A stretch of DNA of 10,374 nt from Candidatus Hecatellales archaeon B24 (GCA_001593855.1 LUCC01000020.1:1722-12095); one strand, 5' to 3'. Positions 1 to 6,187 are shown, counted from the stretch's first letter. The notes: generated from the letters alone by a model not told the origin. Numbers and translations are program-made.

Positions 1-147
1 GCCGCTGTCATGACGCTTAAAGGAGAGTTAGTGGCCCTAGCCGAAGCTGAAATGTCGACGGAGCAGATTTTGGAGGCTGAGAAGGGGATAGCGCTGAAAA
101 CGGAAAGGGTGGTAATGCCTAAGGGAAGGTATCCTAAAGCATGGTGA
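1..147 (+). CDS. cbf5: tRNA/rRNA pseudouridine synthase Cbf5 (TruB family), C-terminal end only
   Basis: The window opens inside this gene; 48 residues remain before TGA at 145-147. The fragment begins AAVMTLKGELVALAEAEMST, continues with an ILEAEKGIALKTERVVMP stretch and ends GRYPKAW. This pattern (VMTLKGE, a met/thr-rich helix, an ERV-MP strand, YPK-W terminus) is the end of the PUA RNA-binding domain of archaeal Cbf5. In archaea Cbf5 is the catalytic subunit of the H/ACA ribonucleoprotein, which makes guided pseudouridines in rRNA and, without a guide, in tRNA. The catalytic domain lies outside the window, so activity cannot be judged. The GGTGA at 143-147 includes the stop codon and probably acts as ribosome binding site for the next gene, implying cotranscription. 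Assignment rests on recall of the family's C-terminal motif. Confidence 0.85.
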   Translation, partial: AAVMTLKGELVALAEAEMSTEQILEAEKGIALKTERVVMPKGRYPKAW

Positions 148-153
148 AGCCTG

Positions 154-873
154 TTGAGGGTAGACTTTCACACGCATCTAGGCCCCTCACTTTCTCTCGG
201 TTTGCAGGTTTCCCCTGAGGAAATTCTAAGGCAGATGGCTGAGGCGGGAGTGGACAGAACAGTGGTTTTCCCTTTCCCCTCAGCAGCCGTAGCGGATAAG
301 GCGGTGAACAATTGGGTTCTGGAAGAGGCTGGGAGAAGAAAGGTTTTCTACCCCTTCTACTATGCCCCCGACGACCTTGCACCGCCTCCTGAAGGCAAAG
401 GCTTCCTAGGCGTGAAATGGCACTGGGTTCGGGGAGTTTCAGACTGCAGTTCAAACTATTCGGTGCTGGAAGACCCGGGGCTTAAAGGCTTCGTTAAAGC
501 CGTTGCCAGCCTCCGTTTACCTGTAATCTTCGAAGAGGAATTCAACTTCACAGTTAGGTTCGTCGAGAAGTTTCCTGAAGTCCTACTGGTGGTTCCCCAC
601 CTAGGTATGCTTGGGGGGAATCCTCTGTCCTTCCTTAAAGCCTTCAAGGAGAACGAGAACGTGTGCTTTGACACCTCGCTGGCTTCACCTCAAACCATTA
701 GGGCTTTCATAGAGGAAGTTGGACCGGAAAGAATTCTTTTCGGCTCAGACATACCCTTCGGCCACATGAAAACCGAGCTGAACAAGATCCTGTCGCTTGA
801 GCTGGAACCTAAAGCCTTGAGCCTGGTAACCGGGGGAAACGCTCTGCGCCTCATGGGCCTCGCAGAAAAGTAA
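154..873 (+). CDS. Amidohydrolase-family (Amidohydro_2-like) TIM-barrel metal-dependent hydrolase
   Basis: 239 residues from a TTG start. The cbf5 stop codon TGA at 145-147 is in frame and only CTG 151 lies between, so TTG 154 is nearly forced; GGTGA at 143-147 sits 6 bases upstream as ribosome binding site. The N-terminus MRVDFHTHLG carries the H-x-H metal ligands (H6, H8) of the amidohydrolase superfamily. GVKWH (86-90) is the strand with a conserved Lys, VVPHLG (146-151) supplies a further His, and ILFGSDIPFG (194-203) gives the catalytic/metal Asp D199. These suit the Amidohydro_2 group of cytoplasmic hydrolases and decarboxylases. The substrate cannot be read from the sequence. One oddity: the strand that usually reads PV-IH-tG here reads PVIFEEEF (123-130), with no His. 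Function beyond metal-dependent hydrolase is unknown. Confidence 0.85.
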   Translation: MRVDFHTHLGPSLSLGLQVSPEEILRQMAEAGVDRTVVFPFPSAAVADKAVNNWVLEEAGRRKVFYPFYYAPDDLAPPPEGKGFLGVKWHWVRGVSDCSSNYSVLEDPGLKGFVKAVASLRLPVIFEEEFNFTVRFVEKFPEVLLVVPHLGMLGGNPLSFLKAFKENENVCFDTSLASPQTIRAFIEEVGPERILFGSDIPFGHMKTELNKILSLELEPKALSLVTGGNALRLMGLAEK

Positions 874-905
874 GCCAGCTTCCATGTTCCAACAATTTCC
901 TGGTA

Positions 906-1346
906 ATGTCCTCTGCGGTGGGGCTAAAGGTTTATCTTGACTGGCAGACGACCTATAATGCGGTTATGGCCATGATGGTTGAACTCGTATTTTTCATAGT
1001 AGGCGCCTTTGCCTCCTACATCATAGATGTATGGTGGTGGTCGATAGACTACAGGAAGGCTGAAAGAGGCCTGGAATTCCATGAACACTACCATGTAGGC
1101 CTAGAGCTGTTAATTTTAAGTTTAATCCTTTACCATTTCACCTTGTCCGCCCTAGCCTTCATCCCCGTTGGGGCAGGCTTCGGCTTCATAACAGCTGAAT
1201 GGCGGCAGGTCGTAGAGGTTGCGGGAAGAAAGGTTCAGCCAGGCCACCCCTTCGCCTACGGCTCCAAACACTTCCGCCAGAGCACAGTTTTCGGCTTTCT
1301 TCTGCTTGTAATCCTTGCCGTAGCCGTCCTGTGGCTTCTAAAATAA
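906..1346 (+). CDS. Histidine-rich integral membrane protein, about three helices, unknown function
   Basis: 146 residues, family not recognised. Hydrophobic segments lie at about 24-44 (ending in DVWWW), 66-95 and 127-145, so three membrane helices are likely. Between the first two is a polar, His-rich motif EFHEHYHVGLELL (57-69; H59, H61, H63). More histidines follow at H77 inside helix 2 and in a loop motif HPFAYGSKHF (114-123). Such clustered histidines could bind a metal or haem; that is inference. The ATG at 906 lacks a convincing ribosome binding site. An in-frame ATG at 966 (residue 21, MAMMVELVFF) lies about 30 bases after a possible TATA element TTTATC (931-936), so a shorter 126-residue, nearly leaderless product is an alternative. 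The gene follows the amidohydrolase by 32 bases on the same strand and is followed by a T-run. Confidence 0.7.
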   Translation: MSSAVGLKVYLDWQTTYNAVMAMMVELVFFIVGAFASYIIDVWWWSIDYRKAERGLEFHEHYHVGLELLILSLILYHFTLSALAFIPVGAGFGFITAEWRQVVEVAGRKVQPGHPFAYGSKHFRQSTVFGFLLLVILAVAVLWLLK

Positions 1347-1351
1347 TGGTA

Positions 1352-1357
1352 TTTTTT
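1352..1357 (+). terminator. Candidate T-run terminator after the membrane protein gene
   Basis: Six consecutive T residues begin 6 bases after the TAA of the membrane protein and just before the opposite-strand tRNA-Arg gene. Archaeal RNA polymerase terminates at T-runs in the non-template strand without needing a hairpin, so this is a plausible end for the cbf5-side transcript. It is inferred from position and composition only. Confidence 0.4.
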
Positions 1358-1359
1358 GG

Positions 1360-1437
1360 TGGCGGGCCCGGGGGGATTTGAACCCTCGACCTGCAGCTCC
1401 GGAGGCTGCCGCACTATCCAAACTGTGCTACGGGCCC
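1360..1437 (-). tRNA. tRNA-Arg (anticodon CCG), CCA encoded
   Basis: Read on the minus strand, the acceptor arm is GGGCCCG (1431-1437) paired with CGGGCCC (1364-1370), followed by discriminator G (1363) and an encoded CCA (1360-1362). The D arm is GCAC/GTGC with a loop containing GTTTGG. The anticodon arm is GCAGC/GCTGC (1405-1409 with 1393-1397) around loop CTCCGGA, placing anticodon CCG at 1400-1402, which reads Arg CGG codons. The variable loop is AGGTC. The T arm is GAGGG/CCCCC around TTCAAAT and has an A-C mismatch at pair 50-64. No intron is present. It is divergent from fbp and a TATA-like element lies about 26 bases upstream. Confidence 0.95.
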
Positions 1438-1460
1438 CTCCTTCCAGATTGAAGGTTTGA

Positions 1461-1491
1461 GTAAAGCTTAATTAAAGTTGCTGGATAAAAT
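1461..1491. promoter_or_regulatory. Candidate divergent promoter region (tRNA-Arg on minus, fbp on plus)
   Basis: The spacer between tRNA-Arg and fbp is A/T-rich. On the plus strand GATAAAAT (1484-1491) is TATA-like; a start about 25 bases on would give a leader of roughly 20 bases holding the GGTG at 1522-1525. On the minus strand GCTTTAC (1461-1467) is TATA-like and would place transcription near 1438, at the tRNA 5' end. A second AT element, TTAATTAA, lies between them. These assignments come from spacing and composition alone. Confidence 0.4.
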
Positions 1492-1534
1492 TTGGTTTGT
1501 CGGCTATTCAACCGTATGGAAGGTGTTAAATTTT

Positions 1535-2638
1535 ATGGGTGAAAAAATTACTGTAAGCCTTATCAAGGCTGACATAGGAAGCCTCGCAGGCCACCACCGC
1601 GTCCACCCCAAACAGATGGAAATGGCGGAGAAGCTTCTGGCCGAAGCCAAAGACAGCGGCCTCCTTCTAGACTTCAGAGTTTTCCATTGTGGAGACGACC
1701 TCCAGCTTCTCATGACCCACAGGAGAGGTGAAAACAGCCCTGAAATCCACGGTTTAGCCTGGAACATTTTCAAGGAGGTCACCGAGAAGGTTTCAAAGTC
1801 TCTGAAGCTTTACGCTGCAGGACAAGACCTGCTGGCTGAAGCTTTTTCAGGGAACATTAAGGGCATGGGCCCGGGCGTAGCTGAACTGGAATTCGAGGAG
1901 AGGGCAGCAGACCCCCTCGTAATCTTCGCAGCCGACAAGACGGAGCCAGGCGCATGGAACTATCCGCTCTACAAGATTTTCGCAGACCCCTTCAACACGG
2001 CAGGCTTGGTTATAGACCCATCTCTCCACGGAGGCTTCAAGTTTGTGATTCTCGACGTCTTTGAAGGCTTAGAAGTGGAGCTTAACTGCCCTGAAGAAGC
2101 CTACGACCTTCTCGCCCTCATAGGAACTCCAAGCCGCTACGTTGTAAGTAAAATCTACAGGAAGGACGGTCTTCCAGCCGCTGCAGCCAGCACAAGCAGG
2201 CTTTCGCTGATAGCAGGCCGATACGTCGGCAAAGACGACCCTGTATGCATCGTCCGCGCTCAACATGGCCTCCCAGCCGTAGGTGAAGTGTTGGAACCCT
2301 TCGCTTTCCCTCACATAGTGGCAGGATGGATGAGGGGAAGCCACCACGGACCTTTAATGCCTGTACCCCTCAAATATGCCCAGTGCACCAGATTTGACGG
2401 TCCGCCACGCGTGGTCGCCCTAGGATTCCAGATTCACAGCGGCATACTGGAGGGCCCGGCAGACCTCTTTGACGACCCAGCCTTCGACCTGGCAAGGCAG
2501 AGGGCTAACGAGGTGGCAGACTTTCTAAGGCGGCATGGCCCCTTCATGCCTCACAGGCTTGGACCCGACGAAATGGAGTATACGACACTCCCAAAGGTGC
2601 TTGAAAAACTTAAAGACAGATTCAGGAAGGCTCAGTGA
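1535..2638 (+). CDS. fbp: Bifunctional fructose-1,6-bisphosphate aldolase/phosphatase (archaeal, FBPase class V)
   Basis: 367 residues. This gluconeogenic enzyme condenses dihydroxyacetone phosphate with glyceraldehyde 3-phosphate and then dephosphorylates the product to fructose 6-phosphate, in the cytoplasm, using Mg2+. The reading frame is open back to 1478, but family members begin just before ...VSLIKADIGSLAGHH, so ATG 1535 is chosen; GGTG at 1522-1525 is its ribosome binding site. Visible signatures are ADIGSLAGHH (12-21) with metal ligands D13 and H20, THRRGE, YAAGQDLL, ADKTEPGAWN and DPFNTAGLVID. RYVGKDDP (229-236) contains the Schiff-base Lys K233 and nearby Y230, and FDGPPR and WMRGSHHGP follow. 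The C-terminal EMEYTTL carries Y349, equivalent to the mobile catalytic Tyr known from studied homologues. Length and motifs are complete, so it should be active. tpiA follows after 6 bases and supplies one of its substrates. Confidence 0.97.
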   Translation: MGEKITVSLIKADIGSLAGHHRVHPKQMEMAEKLLAEAKDSGLLLDFRVFHCGDDLQLLMTHRRGENSPEIHGLAWNIFKEVTEKVSKSLKLYAAGQDLLAEAFSGNIKGMGPGVAELEFEERAADPLVIFAADKTEPGAWNYPLYKIFADPFNTAGLVIDPSLHGGFKFVILDVFEGLEVELNCPEEAYDLLALIGTPSRYVVSKIYRKDGLPAAAASTSRLSLIAGRYVGKDDPVCIVRAQHGLPAVGEVLEPFAFPHIVAGWMRGSHHGPLMPVPLKYAQCTRFDGPPRVVALGFQIHSGILEGPADLFDDPAFDLARQRANEVADFLRRHGPFMPHRLGPDEMEYTTLPKVLEKLKDRFRKAQ

Positions 2639-2644
2639 AGAAAT

Positions 2645-3340
2645 TTGAAGGCCGCCATAAAGCTTCCAGCCATCATTGTCAACTTCAAATGCTACCTGGA
2701 ATCCACAGGCTCAAGAGCGCTTGAACTCGCGGAGAAATGTGAGGAGGCAGCCCGCCGATACGGGGTAACCGTAGCCGTGGCCCCCCAGTTCACAGACCTT
2801 GCGAGAATAGCTGAACGTGTGAGCATACCGGTTCTAGCTCAGCATGTGGACGGAGTTAAGCCTGGAAGCCGCACAGGACACGTGCTTCCCGAAGCCGTTC
2901 ATGAGGCAGGGGCTGTGGGAACCCTGCTAAACCATTCAGAGCGTAGAATCTCCCTTGAAGCCATAGGAGAAGGCATAGCCAGGGCGAAGGAGGTTGGGCT
3001 AACCACGGTGGTATGTGCAGACACGCCGGAGGCATGCGGTAAAATAGCTGGGCTGAACCCTGACCTCATCGCCATCGAGCCTCCTGAACTCATAGGCACA
3101 GGAATACCTGTTTCAAAGGCTAAGCCGGAAGTAGTTACCGGAGCCCTTAAGGCTGTTGGAGCGATGAACCCAAAGGTTCCCGTGCTCTGCGGTGCAGGAA
3201 TAACCTCAGGCTCCGACGTTGAAGCAGCGATAAAACTTGGAACCAGAGGTGTTCTCCTAGCCAGCGGAGTTGTTAAAGCTGAAAAGCCGGAAAAGGTTCT
3301 AGCCGAAATGGCTGAAGCGCTGGTTAAAGCCGAAGGCTGA
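2645..3340 (+). CDS. tpiA: Triosephosphate isomerase, archaeal type
   Basis: 231 residues, matching the short archaeal form (about 225 residues, compared with about 250 in bacteria and eukaryotes), known as a tetramer. It interconverts dihydroxyacetone phosphate and glyceraldehyde 3-phosphate. Substrate-binding N13 and K15 lie in VNFKCY, the catalytic His is H97 in LLNHSERR, and the catalytic Glu is E145 in AIEPPELIGTG. The loop VLCGAGITSG (180-189) and LLASGVVKAEKP (204-215) form the C-terminal phosphate-binding region. The start is TTG 2645, 6 bases after the fbp stop; the GTGAAG overlapping that stop acts as a weak ribosome binding site, suggesting translational coupling. With fbp it forms a two-gene module running triose phosphates to fructose 6-phosphate. 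A pyrimidine-rich stretch with a T5 run (about 3350-3370) may end the transcript. Confidence 0.96.
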   Translation: MKAAIKLPAIIVNFKCYLESTGSRALELAEKCEEAARRYGVTVAVAPQFTDLARIAERVSIPVLAQHVDGVKPGSRTGHVLPEAVHEAGAVGTLLNHSERRISLEAIGEGIARAKEVGLTTVVCADTPEACGKIAGLNPDLIAIEPPELIGTGIPVSKAKPEVVTGALKAVGAMNPKVPVLCGAGITSGSDVEAAIKLGTRGVLLASGVVKAEKPEKVLAEMAEALVKAEG

Positions 3341-3380
3341 ACACCTAAACCTCCACCTTTTTCACCTTTCCTTCAAAACC

Positions 3381-3419
3381 TTTAATTGCCCCAAAACTTC
3401 CCAGAATTTTTTAGGAGGT
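3381..3419 (+). promoter_or_regulatory. Candidate promoter and strong ribosome binding site for the cohesin-like gene
   Basis: TTTAAT at 3381-3386, preceded by purine-rich AAAACC, resembles an archaeal TATA box with BRE. A start about 25 bases later (near 3408) would leave a leader of about 20 bases. That leader holds a strong ribosome binding site GGAGGT (3414-3419), 10 bases before TTG 3430. This indicates that the gene is transcribed separately from fbp-tpiA. Confidence 0.5.
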
Positions 3420-3429
3420 ACGCTAAAGG

Positions 3430-3963
3430 TTGAAAGTCCGTTTGTTTTCAGCCCAGCTTCTTCTCATTGCAATTCTGCTTTTATCATTGTCATCTGCAGC
3501 TGCAACTTCACAGGTTAAGGTTTACCTCCAACCTGACCGCCAGCAGGTTTCCCCAGGAGACACTCTGACCGTCAGAGTTTACGTGGAACCTGGAGAAGCT
3601 GGCCTCAGCGCTGGAGAGTTCCACGTGGCCTACCCTTCCAGTCTGCTGAAAGCTCAAAAAGTTGAAGTGGGAGAACTTTTCGGCGATAACCCCCTCATAG
3701 GAATGGATAAAACCGAAATAGTAGGCGAGAAAGAAGTTGTAAAGCTGGCTCTTGCAAGGGTTGGGGAAACAAGCAAACCCACAGCCCCAGGAACAGCCTT
3801 TACAATAAGGCTGGAAGTGCTTCAAACAGCCTCCAGCGGAAGCTATACGATTAACCTTTCAAAGGTTGACCTAGTTGACGAATCCTTCAACCGCATAGAA
3901 GACGTTCAAGTCCAAGAGTGCACCATAACCGTGGAGGTTTTCACGCCAACGCCTACATTTTGA
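3430..3963 (+). CDS. Secreted cohesin-like domain protein, N-terminal part of a frame-split gene
   Basis: 177 residues from TTG 3430, a start fixed by GGAGGT at 3414-3419. A typical signal peptide (KVR then a Leu/Ile core ending SSAAATSQ, about 1-28) directs export. Residues about 30-172 form a beta-rich domain with cohesin hallmarks: VSPGDTLTVRVYVEP, EFHVAYPSSLLKA, a hydrophobic LALARVGE strand and FTIRLEVLQTASSGSY. Cohesin-like domains in archaea occur in cell-surface proteins and may mediate protein-protein contacts; no partner dockerin is visible here. The frame ends VFTPTPTF then TGA at 3961-3963, just where a Thr/Pro linker begins, and that linker continues in the -1 frame. It is therefore most likely the front half of one protein of about 506 residues. 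Either the gene is frameshifted or one T is missing from the TTTT at 3958-3961. Confidence 0.8.
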   Translation: MKVRLFSAQLLLIAILLLSLSSAAATSQVKVYLQPDRQQVSPGDTLTVRVYVEPGEAGLSAGEFHVAYPSSLLKAQKVEVGELFGDNPLIGMDKTEIVGEKEVVKLALARVGETSKPTAPGTAFTIRLEVLQTASSGSYTINLSKVDLVDESFNRIEDVQVQECTITVEVFTPTPTF

Positions 3964-4949
3964 CTACGACACCCTCCCCCACTCATCCTACAGAAACCTT
4001 AACCTCCCCGACAACCACAACAACTGCTCCTCCTCCAGCCACCACGCCTAAAACCGTTACTTCCACGACTACCACACCCAAGCCTTCTCCCTTCCCAACT
4101 CGCCCTGCCACGAAAACGGCCACCCCAACTCCTCCCCCCTCAAAGATTATAGTCTCAGTTTTAGACGAAGCCACCGGGAAGCCTCTGGCTGGCGTAAAGG
4201 TGAGAGTGAACGGGCATGAGGCAGTAACCGGGGAAGATGGAAAAACCACTTTCACCGTAGACAAGTCATCCTGCACTGTTACCGCCTCCTTGGAAGGCTA
4301 CATGGAAAAATCAGTAGTCATCACCGTTGCTCCTAGTGAGGAAACCCTTGTAGAGCTCAGGCTTAAACCAGAGGCTAAGCCTGGGGGAGGCTGTCTCATA
4401 GCAACCGCAGCCTTCGGAAGCGAGCTGTCACCACAAGTGCAGGCACTGCGAAACTTCCGAGACCATTACGTGACATCAACCCGTGGAGGCTTAGCCTTTA
4501 TGAAGGCTTTCAACTCTTGGTACTACGCTTGGAGTCCCACCGTAGCAGAGCTGGAAAGGGGAAACCCGACTTTAAAAACAGCTGTTAGAGGGCTGATTTA
4601 TCCTCTTCTCATCGAACTGGAGGCTGTGAAAACGGTTTACCCGCTTTTATCTTTCAGCCCTGAGCTGGCAATCCTTACGGTAGGAGTCCTAGTCAGCATG
4701 CTTGTAGCCGTAACTTATCTAGCTCCCTTCGCCCTTTTAGCCTCAGCCCTCCTTAAGGGCAGAGTAAGGCTTCCAAGGAGGCTTACTTCAGCAATACCTC
4801 TCGTCTTCATCTTGCTTCACTGGGTTAGCCTTCAAGCTGCCAGCTGGCTTTTACCAGTAACGTCCTCAGCCATAGTTCTATCGGTCATGGCCCTAACCCT
4901 TCAACTTTTCGTTGGAGGTGTAAGATTTTTAGGTGAAGATGTCTGCTGA
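3918..4949 (+). CDS. Continuation of the cohesin-like protein: Thr/Pro linker, carboxypeptidase-regulatory-like domain, CFI-box-like domain, membrane helices
   Basis: The frame is open from GTG 3918, but its first 14 residues overlap the upstream gene's cohesin frame and look non-coding; real content begins at TTG 3960 (LTTTPSPTHPTE). Residues 15-75 are a Thr/Pro-rich linker typical of extracellular or glycosylated spacers. Residues 76-151 resemble a carboxypeptidase-regulatory/PEGA beta-sandwich (ATGKPLAGVKVRVNG, TGEDGKTTFTV, LEGYMEKSV). Residues 156-232 match the CFI-box type: GGGCLIATAAFGSELS (C159), then LRNFRDHYV, a WYYAWSP motif and a final IYPLL. Three or four hydrophobic segments follow (about 249-279, 292-312, 316-336), anchoring the protein in the membrane with a short tail ending GEDVC. 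There is no ribosome binding site suited to 3918, which supports this being the second half of the preceding gene. The role is probably cell-surface adhesion or assembly, by inference. Confidence 0.75.
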   Translation: MHHNRGGFHANAYILTTTPSPTHPTETLTSPTTTTTAPPPATTPKTVTSTTTTPKPSPFPTRPATKTATPTPPPSKIIVSVLDEATGKPLAGVKVRVNGHEAVTGEDGKTTFTVDKSSCTVTASLEGYMEKSVVITVAPSEETLVELRLKPEAKPGGGCLIATAAFGSELSPQVQALRNFRDHYVTSTRGGLAFMKAFNSWYYAWSPTVAELERGNPTLKTAVRGLIYPLLIELEAVKTVYPLLSFSPELAILTVGVLVSMLVAVTYLAPFALLASALLKGRVRLPRRLTSAIPLVFILLHWVSLQAASWLLPVTSSAIVLSVMALTLQLFVGGVRFLGEDVC

Positions 4950-4997
4950 AGTAGTCCCACAGGTTTCCACAGTTTCCACCAAAAGATTCGCTAAAAG

Positions 4998-5276
4998 TTA
5001 GCTTTCCTTTTTAGCTTCCAAGTCCTTCCATTTCTGAGTTACCGTGTAGGAGGGGTTTCCGTTTCCCCCTTTCTTTTCTATGAATCCTTCAGCTTCCAGC
5101 TGGTCCACGTAAAGCTTTGCTACAACAGGGTCTAAGGGGTCTTCTAAAGCCTCGTTTAGGGCTGCCTCCAGCTCGCTTAAGGTTTTCTCTCCTTCCTTAA
5201 GCTTTTTCATGATAATCTTTGTAGGAACACATCTTACATCCCGCTCAAAGGCTTTGACATCTTCCTCTGAAGCCAA
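4998..5276 (-). CDS. Small winged-helix DNA-binding-like protein
   Basis: 92 residues with the preferred TTG start at 5276. The frame is open up to TTG 5369 (123 residues), but that start would overlap the flavin-reductase-like gene by 23 bases and adds a Pro/Leu-rich, non-domain leader. GGAGGTTTGAGGTGG immediately before 5276 is a strong ribosome binding site with about 7 bases of spacing. The charged N-terminal helix is followed by PTKIIMKKLKEGEKTLSELEAAL, then VAKLYVDQLEAEGFIEKKGG and a wing-like NPSYTVTQKW. This is the order of helices and wing in archaeal winged-helix regulators. No metal or ligand site is visible. It is last in a minus-strand array and could regulate it; that is inference. 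It converges on the cohesin-like gene 48 bases away, where TTTT runs could serve as terminators. Confidence 0.65.
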   Translation of the reverse strand: MASEEDVKAFERDVRCVPTKIIMKKLKEGEKTLSELEAALNEALEDPLDPVVAKLYVDQLEAEGFIEKKGGNGNPSYTVTQKWKDLEAKKES

Positions 5277-5346
5277 CGGAGCCCACCTCAAACCTCCAAT
5301 GAGGTTTAATGGTAGAGTCAGGGGAAGAGTAGAAAAAGGTTTCTCT

Positions 5347-5853
5347 TCAGGCTTCGACGGTTCCCCCAACCCTAAGGAAGGTTCTGCCAGAATAGTGGGT
5401 TACAGGCTTGAAGTCCAAGGTTTCCACGTGCTCCTCCAAAACCTTTCCGACTATGAGATGGTGGTCTCCAAACTTCCTGTCAAACTCCAAACGGCATTCA
5501 AGCTGTACAGGGCATCCTTCTATTCTCGGAGGACGCACCTTCACGCTTTCAAGCTTGGTTAAGCCTGCCAGACGGAACTTGTCGGTTTCCCTCCCAGACC
5601 TGCTTCCGCAAATCCATACTTGGCTCAGCATGGTTTCCGTTGGAATGTTCACCACGAACTCTCCTGTCTCTTGAAGATTTAAGTAACTGTACCTTGAAGG
5701 GTCGATGGAGAAGGCTACATACTTGGGGTTAAAGCTTAAGGGCATCAGAAAGGAGAAAGCCGCAACGTTAGGCTTTCCCTCCCTGTTACAGGTTGTTATC
5801 AGCGCTACAACCCTGGGGAAAACAAGCTGGCTTATCTTTCTCCCTCCTGCCAT
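5347..5853 (-). CDS. Flavin reductase-like FMN-binding split-barrel protein
   Basis: 168 residues from ATG 5853, chosen because GGAGGT lies 8 bases upstream; ATG 5901 is in frame and would add 16 residues, but its nearest AGGAG is too distant. Family signatures of the flavin reductase-like group are FPRVVALITTCN near the N-terminus, NVAAFSFLMPLSFNPKYVAFS (the FMN-binding strand-loop-strand), SYLNLQETGEFVVNIP, and a late HHLIVGKVLEEHVE strand. Members bind FMN in the cytoplasm and act as NAD(P)H:flavin oxidoreductases or electron-transfer flavoproteins; the electron donor cannot be told here. It lies between the tautomerase-like and winged-helix genes on the same strand, with 93 bases upstream of its start. 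The residues are intact, with no sign of decay. Confidence 0.85.
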   Translation of the reverse strand: MAGGRKISQLVFPRVVALITTCNREGKPNVAAFSFLMPLSFNPKYVAFSIDPSRYSYLNLQETGEFVVNIPTETMLSQVWICGSRSGRETDKFRLAGLTKLESVKVRPPRIEGCPVQLECRLEFDRKFGDHHLIVGKVLEEHVETLDFKPVTHYSGRTFLRVGGTVEA

Positions 5854-5946
5854 CTCCTTAAACCTCCAACACGCCTTTCCACCCGGAAATTTAGCTTTCA
5901 TGCTAGGTGGATAAGCTTCTCCTGTGTGAAAGGTGTTTCCACCACA

Positions 5947-6147
5947 CTATTTTTGAAGTATTTCTTTAAGGGATTTCCCGCCTATAATCCAGTCTTCCGA
6001 CGGCTTTTCGTTAAAGACCACCCATACAGCTTCCTTGGTCAGCCTTGGTATCTCCCTTATTAGTATGTCGCAGATTTCACTGCCTATCCTAGTCTTCTGC
6101 TCCGGTGATAGCTCCCCTCCAACCAGGCTGATTTCAACCACGGGCAA
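5947..6147 (-). CDS. 4-oxalocrotonate tautomerase-family protein
   Basis: 66 residues, about the family's usual 60-65. TTG 6147 is the start, with GGTGAACC about 6 bases upstream. After removal of the initiator Met, Pro becomes the N-terminal residue (MPVVEISLVGG), and this Pro is the catalytic base of the tautomerase superfamily. The rest fits the beta-alpha-beta fold: helix SPEQKTRIGSEICDILIR, strand AVWVVFNEKP, and the end motif SEDWIIGGKSL equivalent to the family's NWG-GG turn. These small proteins form hexamers and isomerise enol/keto intermediates, for example in aromatic ring-cleavage pathways; no such pathway genes are seen here, so the substrate is unknown. It lies in the minus-strand array between DUF362 and the flavoprotein and may have its own promoter. 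Confidence 0.85.
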   Translation of the reverse strand: MPVVEISLVGGELSPEQKTRIGSEICDILIREIPRLTKEAVWVVFNEKPSEDWIIGGKSLKEILQK

Positions 6148-6162
6148 GAAGGTTCACCAAGC

Positions 6163-6187
6163 AAAAAAGAGCATTTCTCCCTTAAAC
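6163..6187 (-). promoter_or_regulatory. Candidate TATA box and T-run between DUF362 and the tautomerase-like gene
   Basis: In the spacer between these two genes the minus strand reads GTTTAAG (6181-6187), TATA-like, about 35 bases before the tautomerase start, then a T6 run (6163-6168). The T-run could terminate the upstream transcript and the TATA element could start a new one near 6158. Both calls rest on composition and spacing only. Confidence 0.3.

Noticed and set aside
1199..1381. Plus-strand frame overlapping the membrane protein and tRNA-Arg
   Set aside because: It runs into the tRNA gene in a different frame from the membrane protein and has an Arg/Ser-rich shadow composition.
1478..1534. 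Upstream TTG start for fbp adding 19 residues
   Set aside because: The family starts at the MGEKITVSLIKADIG region, and the extra codons overlap likely promoter sequence.
2069..3099. Minus-strand open frames inside fbp and tpiA
   Set aside because: They mirror well-conserved genes on the plus strand and encode no recognisable domains.
3952..3966. Programmed -1 frameshift site at the cohesin gene stop
   Set aside because: The in-frame bases around ACA TTT TGA do not form an X XXY YYZ slippery heptamer, and no downstream structure stands out. A sequencing or assembly slip in TTTT is simpler.
4956..4979. Short repeated GTTTCCAC motif near 4962 and 4971, with scattered copies elsewhere
   Set aside because: The copies are short, irregularly spaced and lie mostly in genes; no array or mobile element structure was seen.
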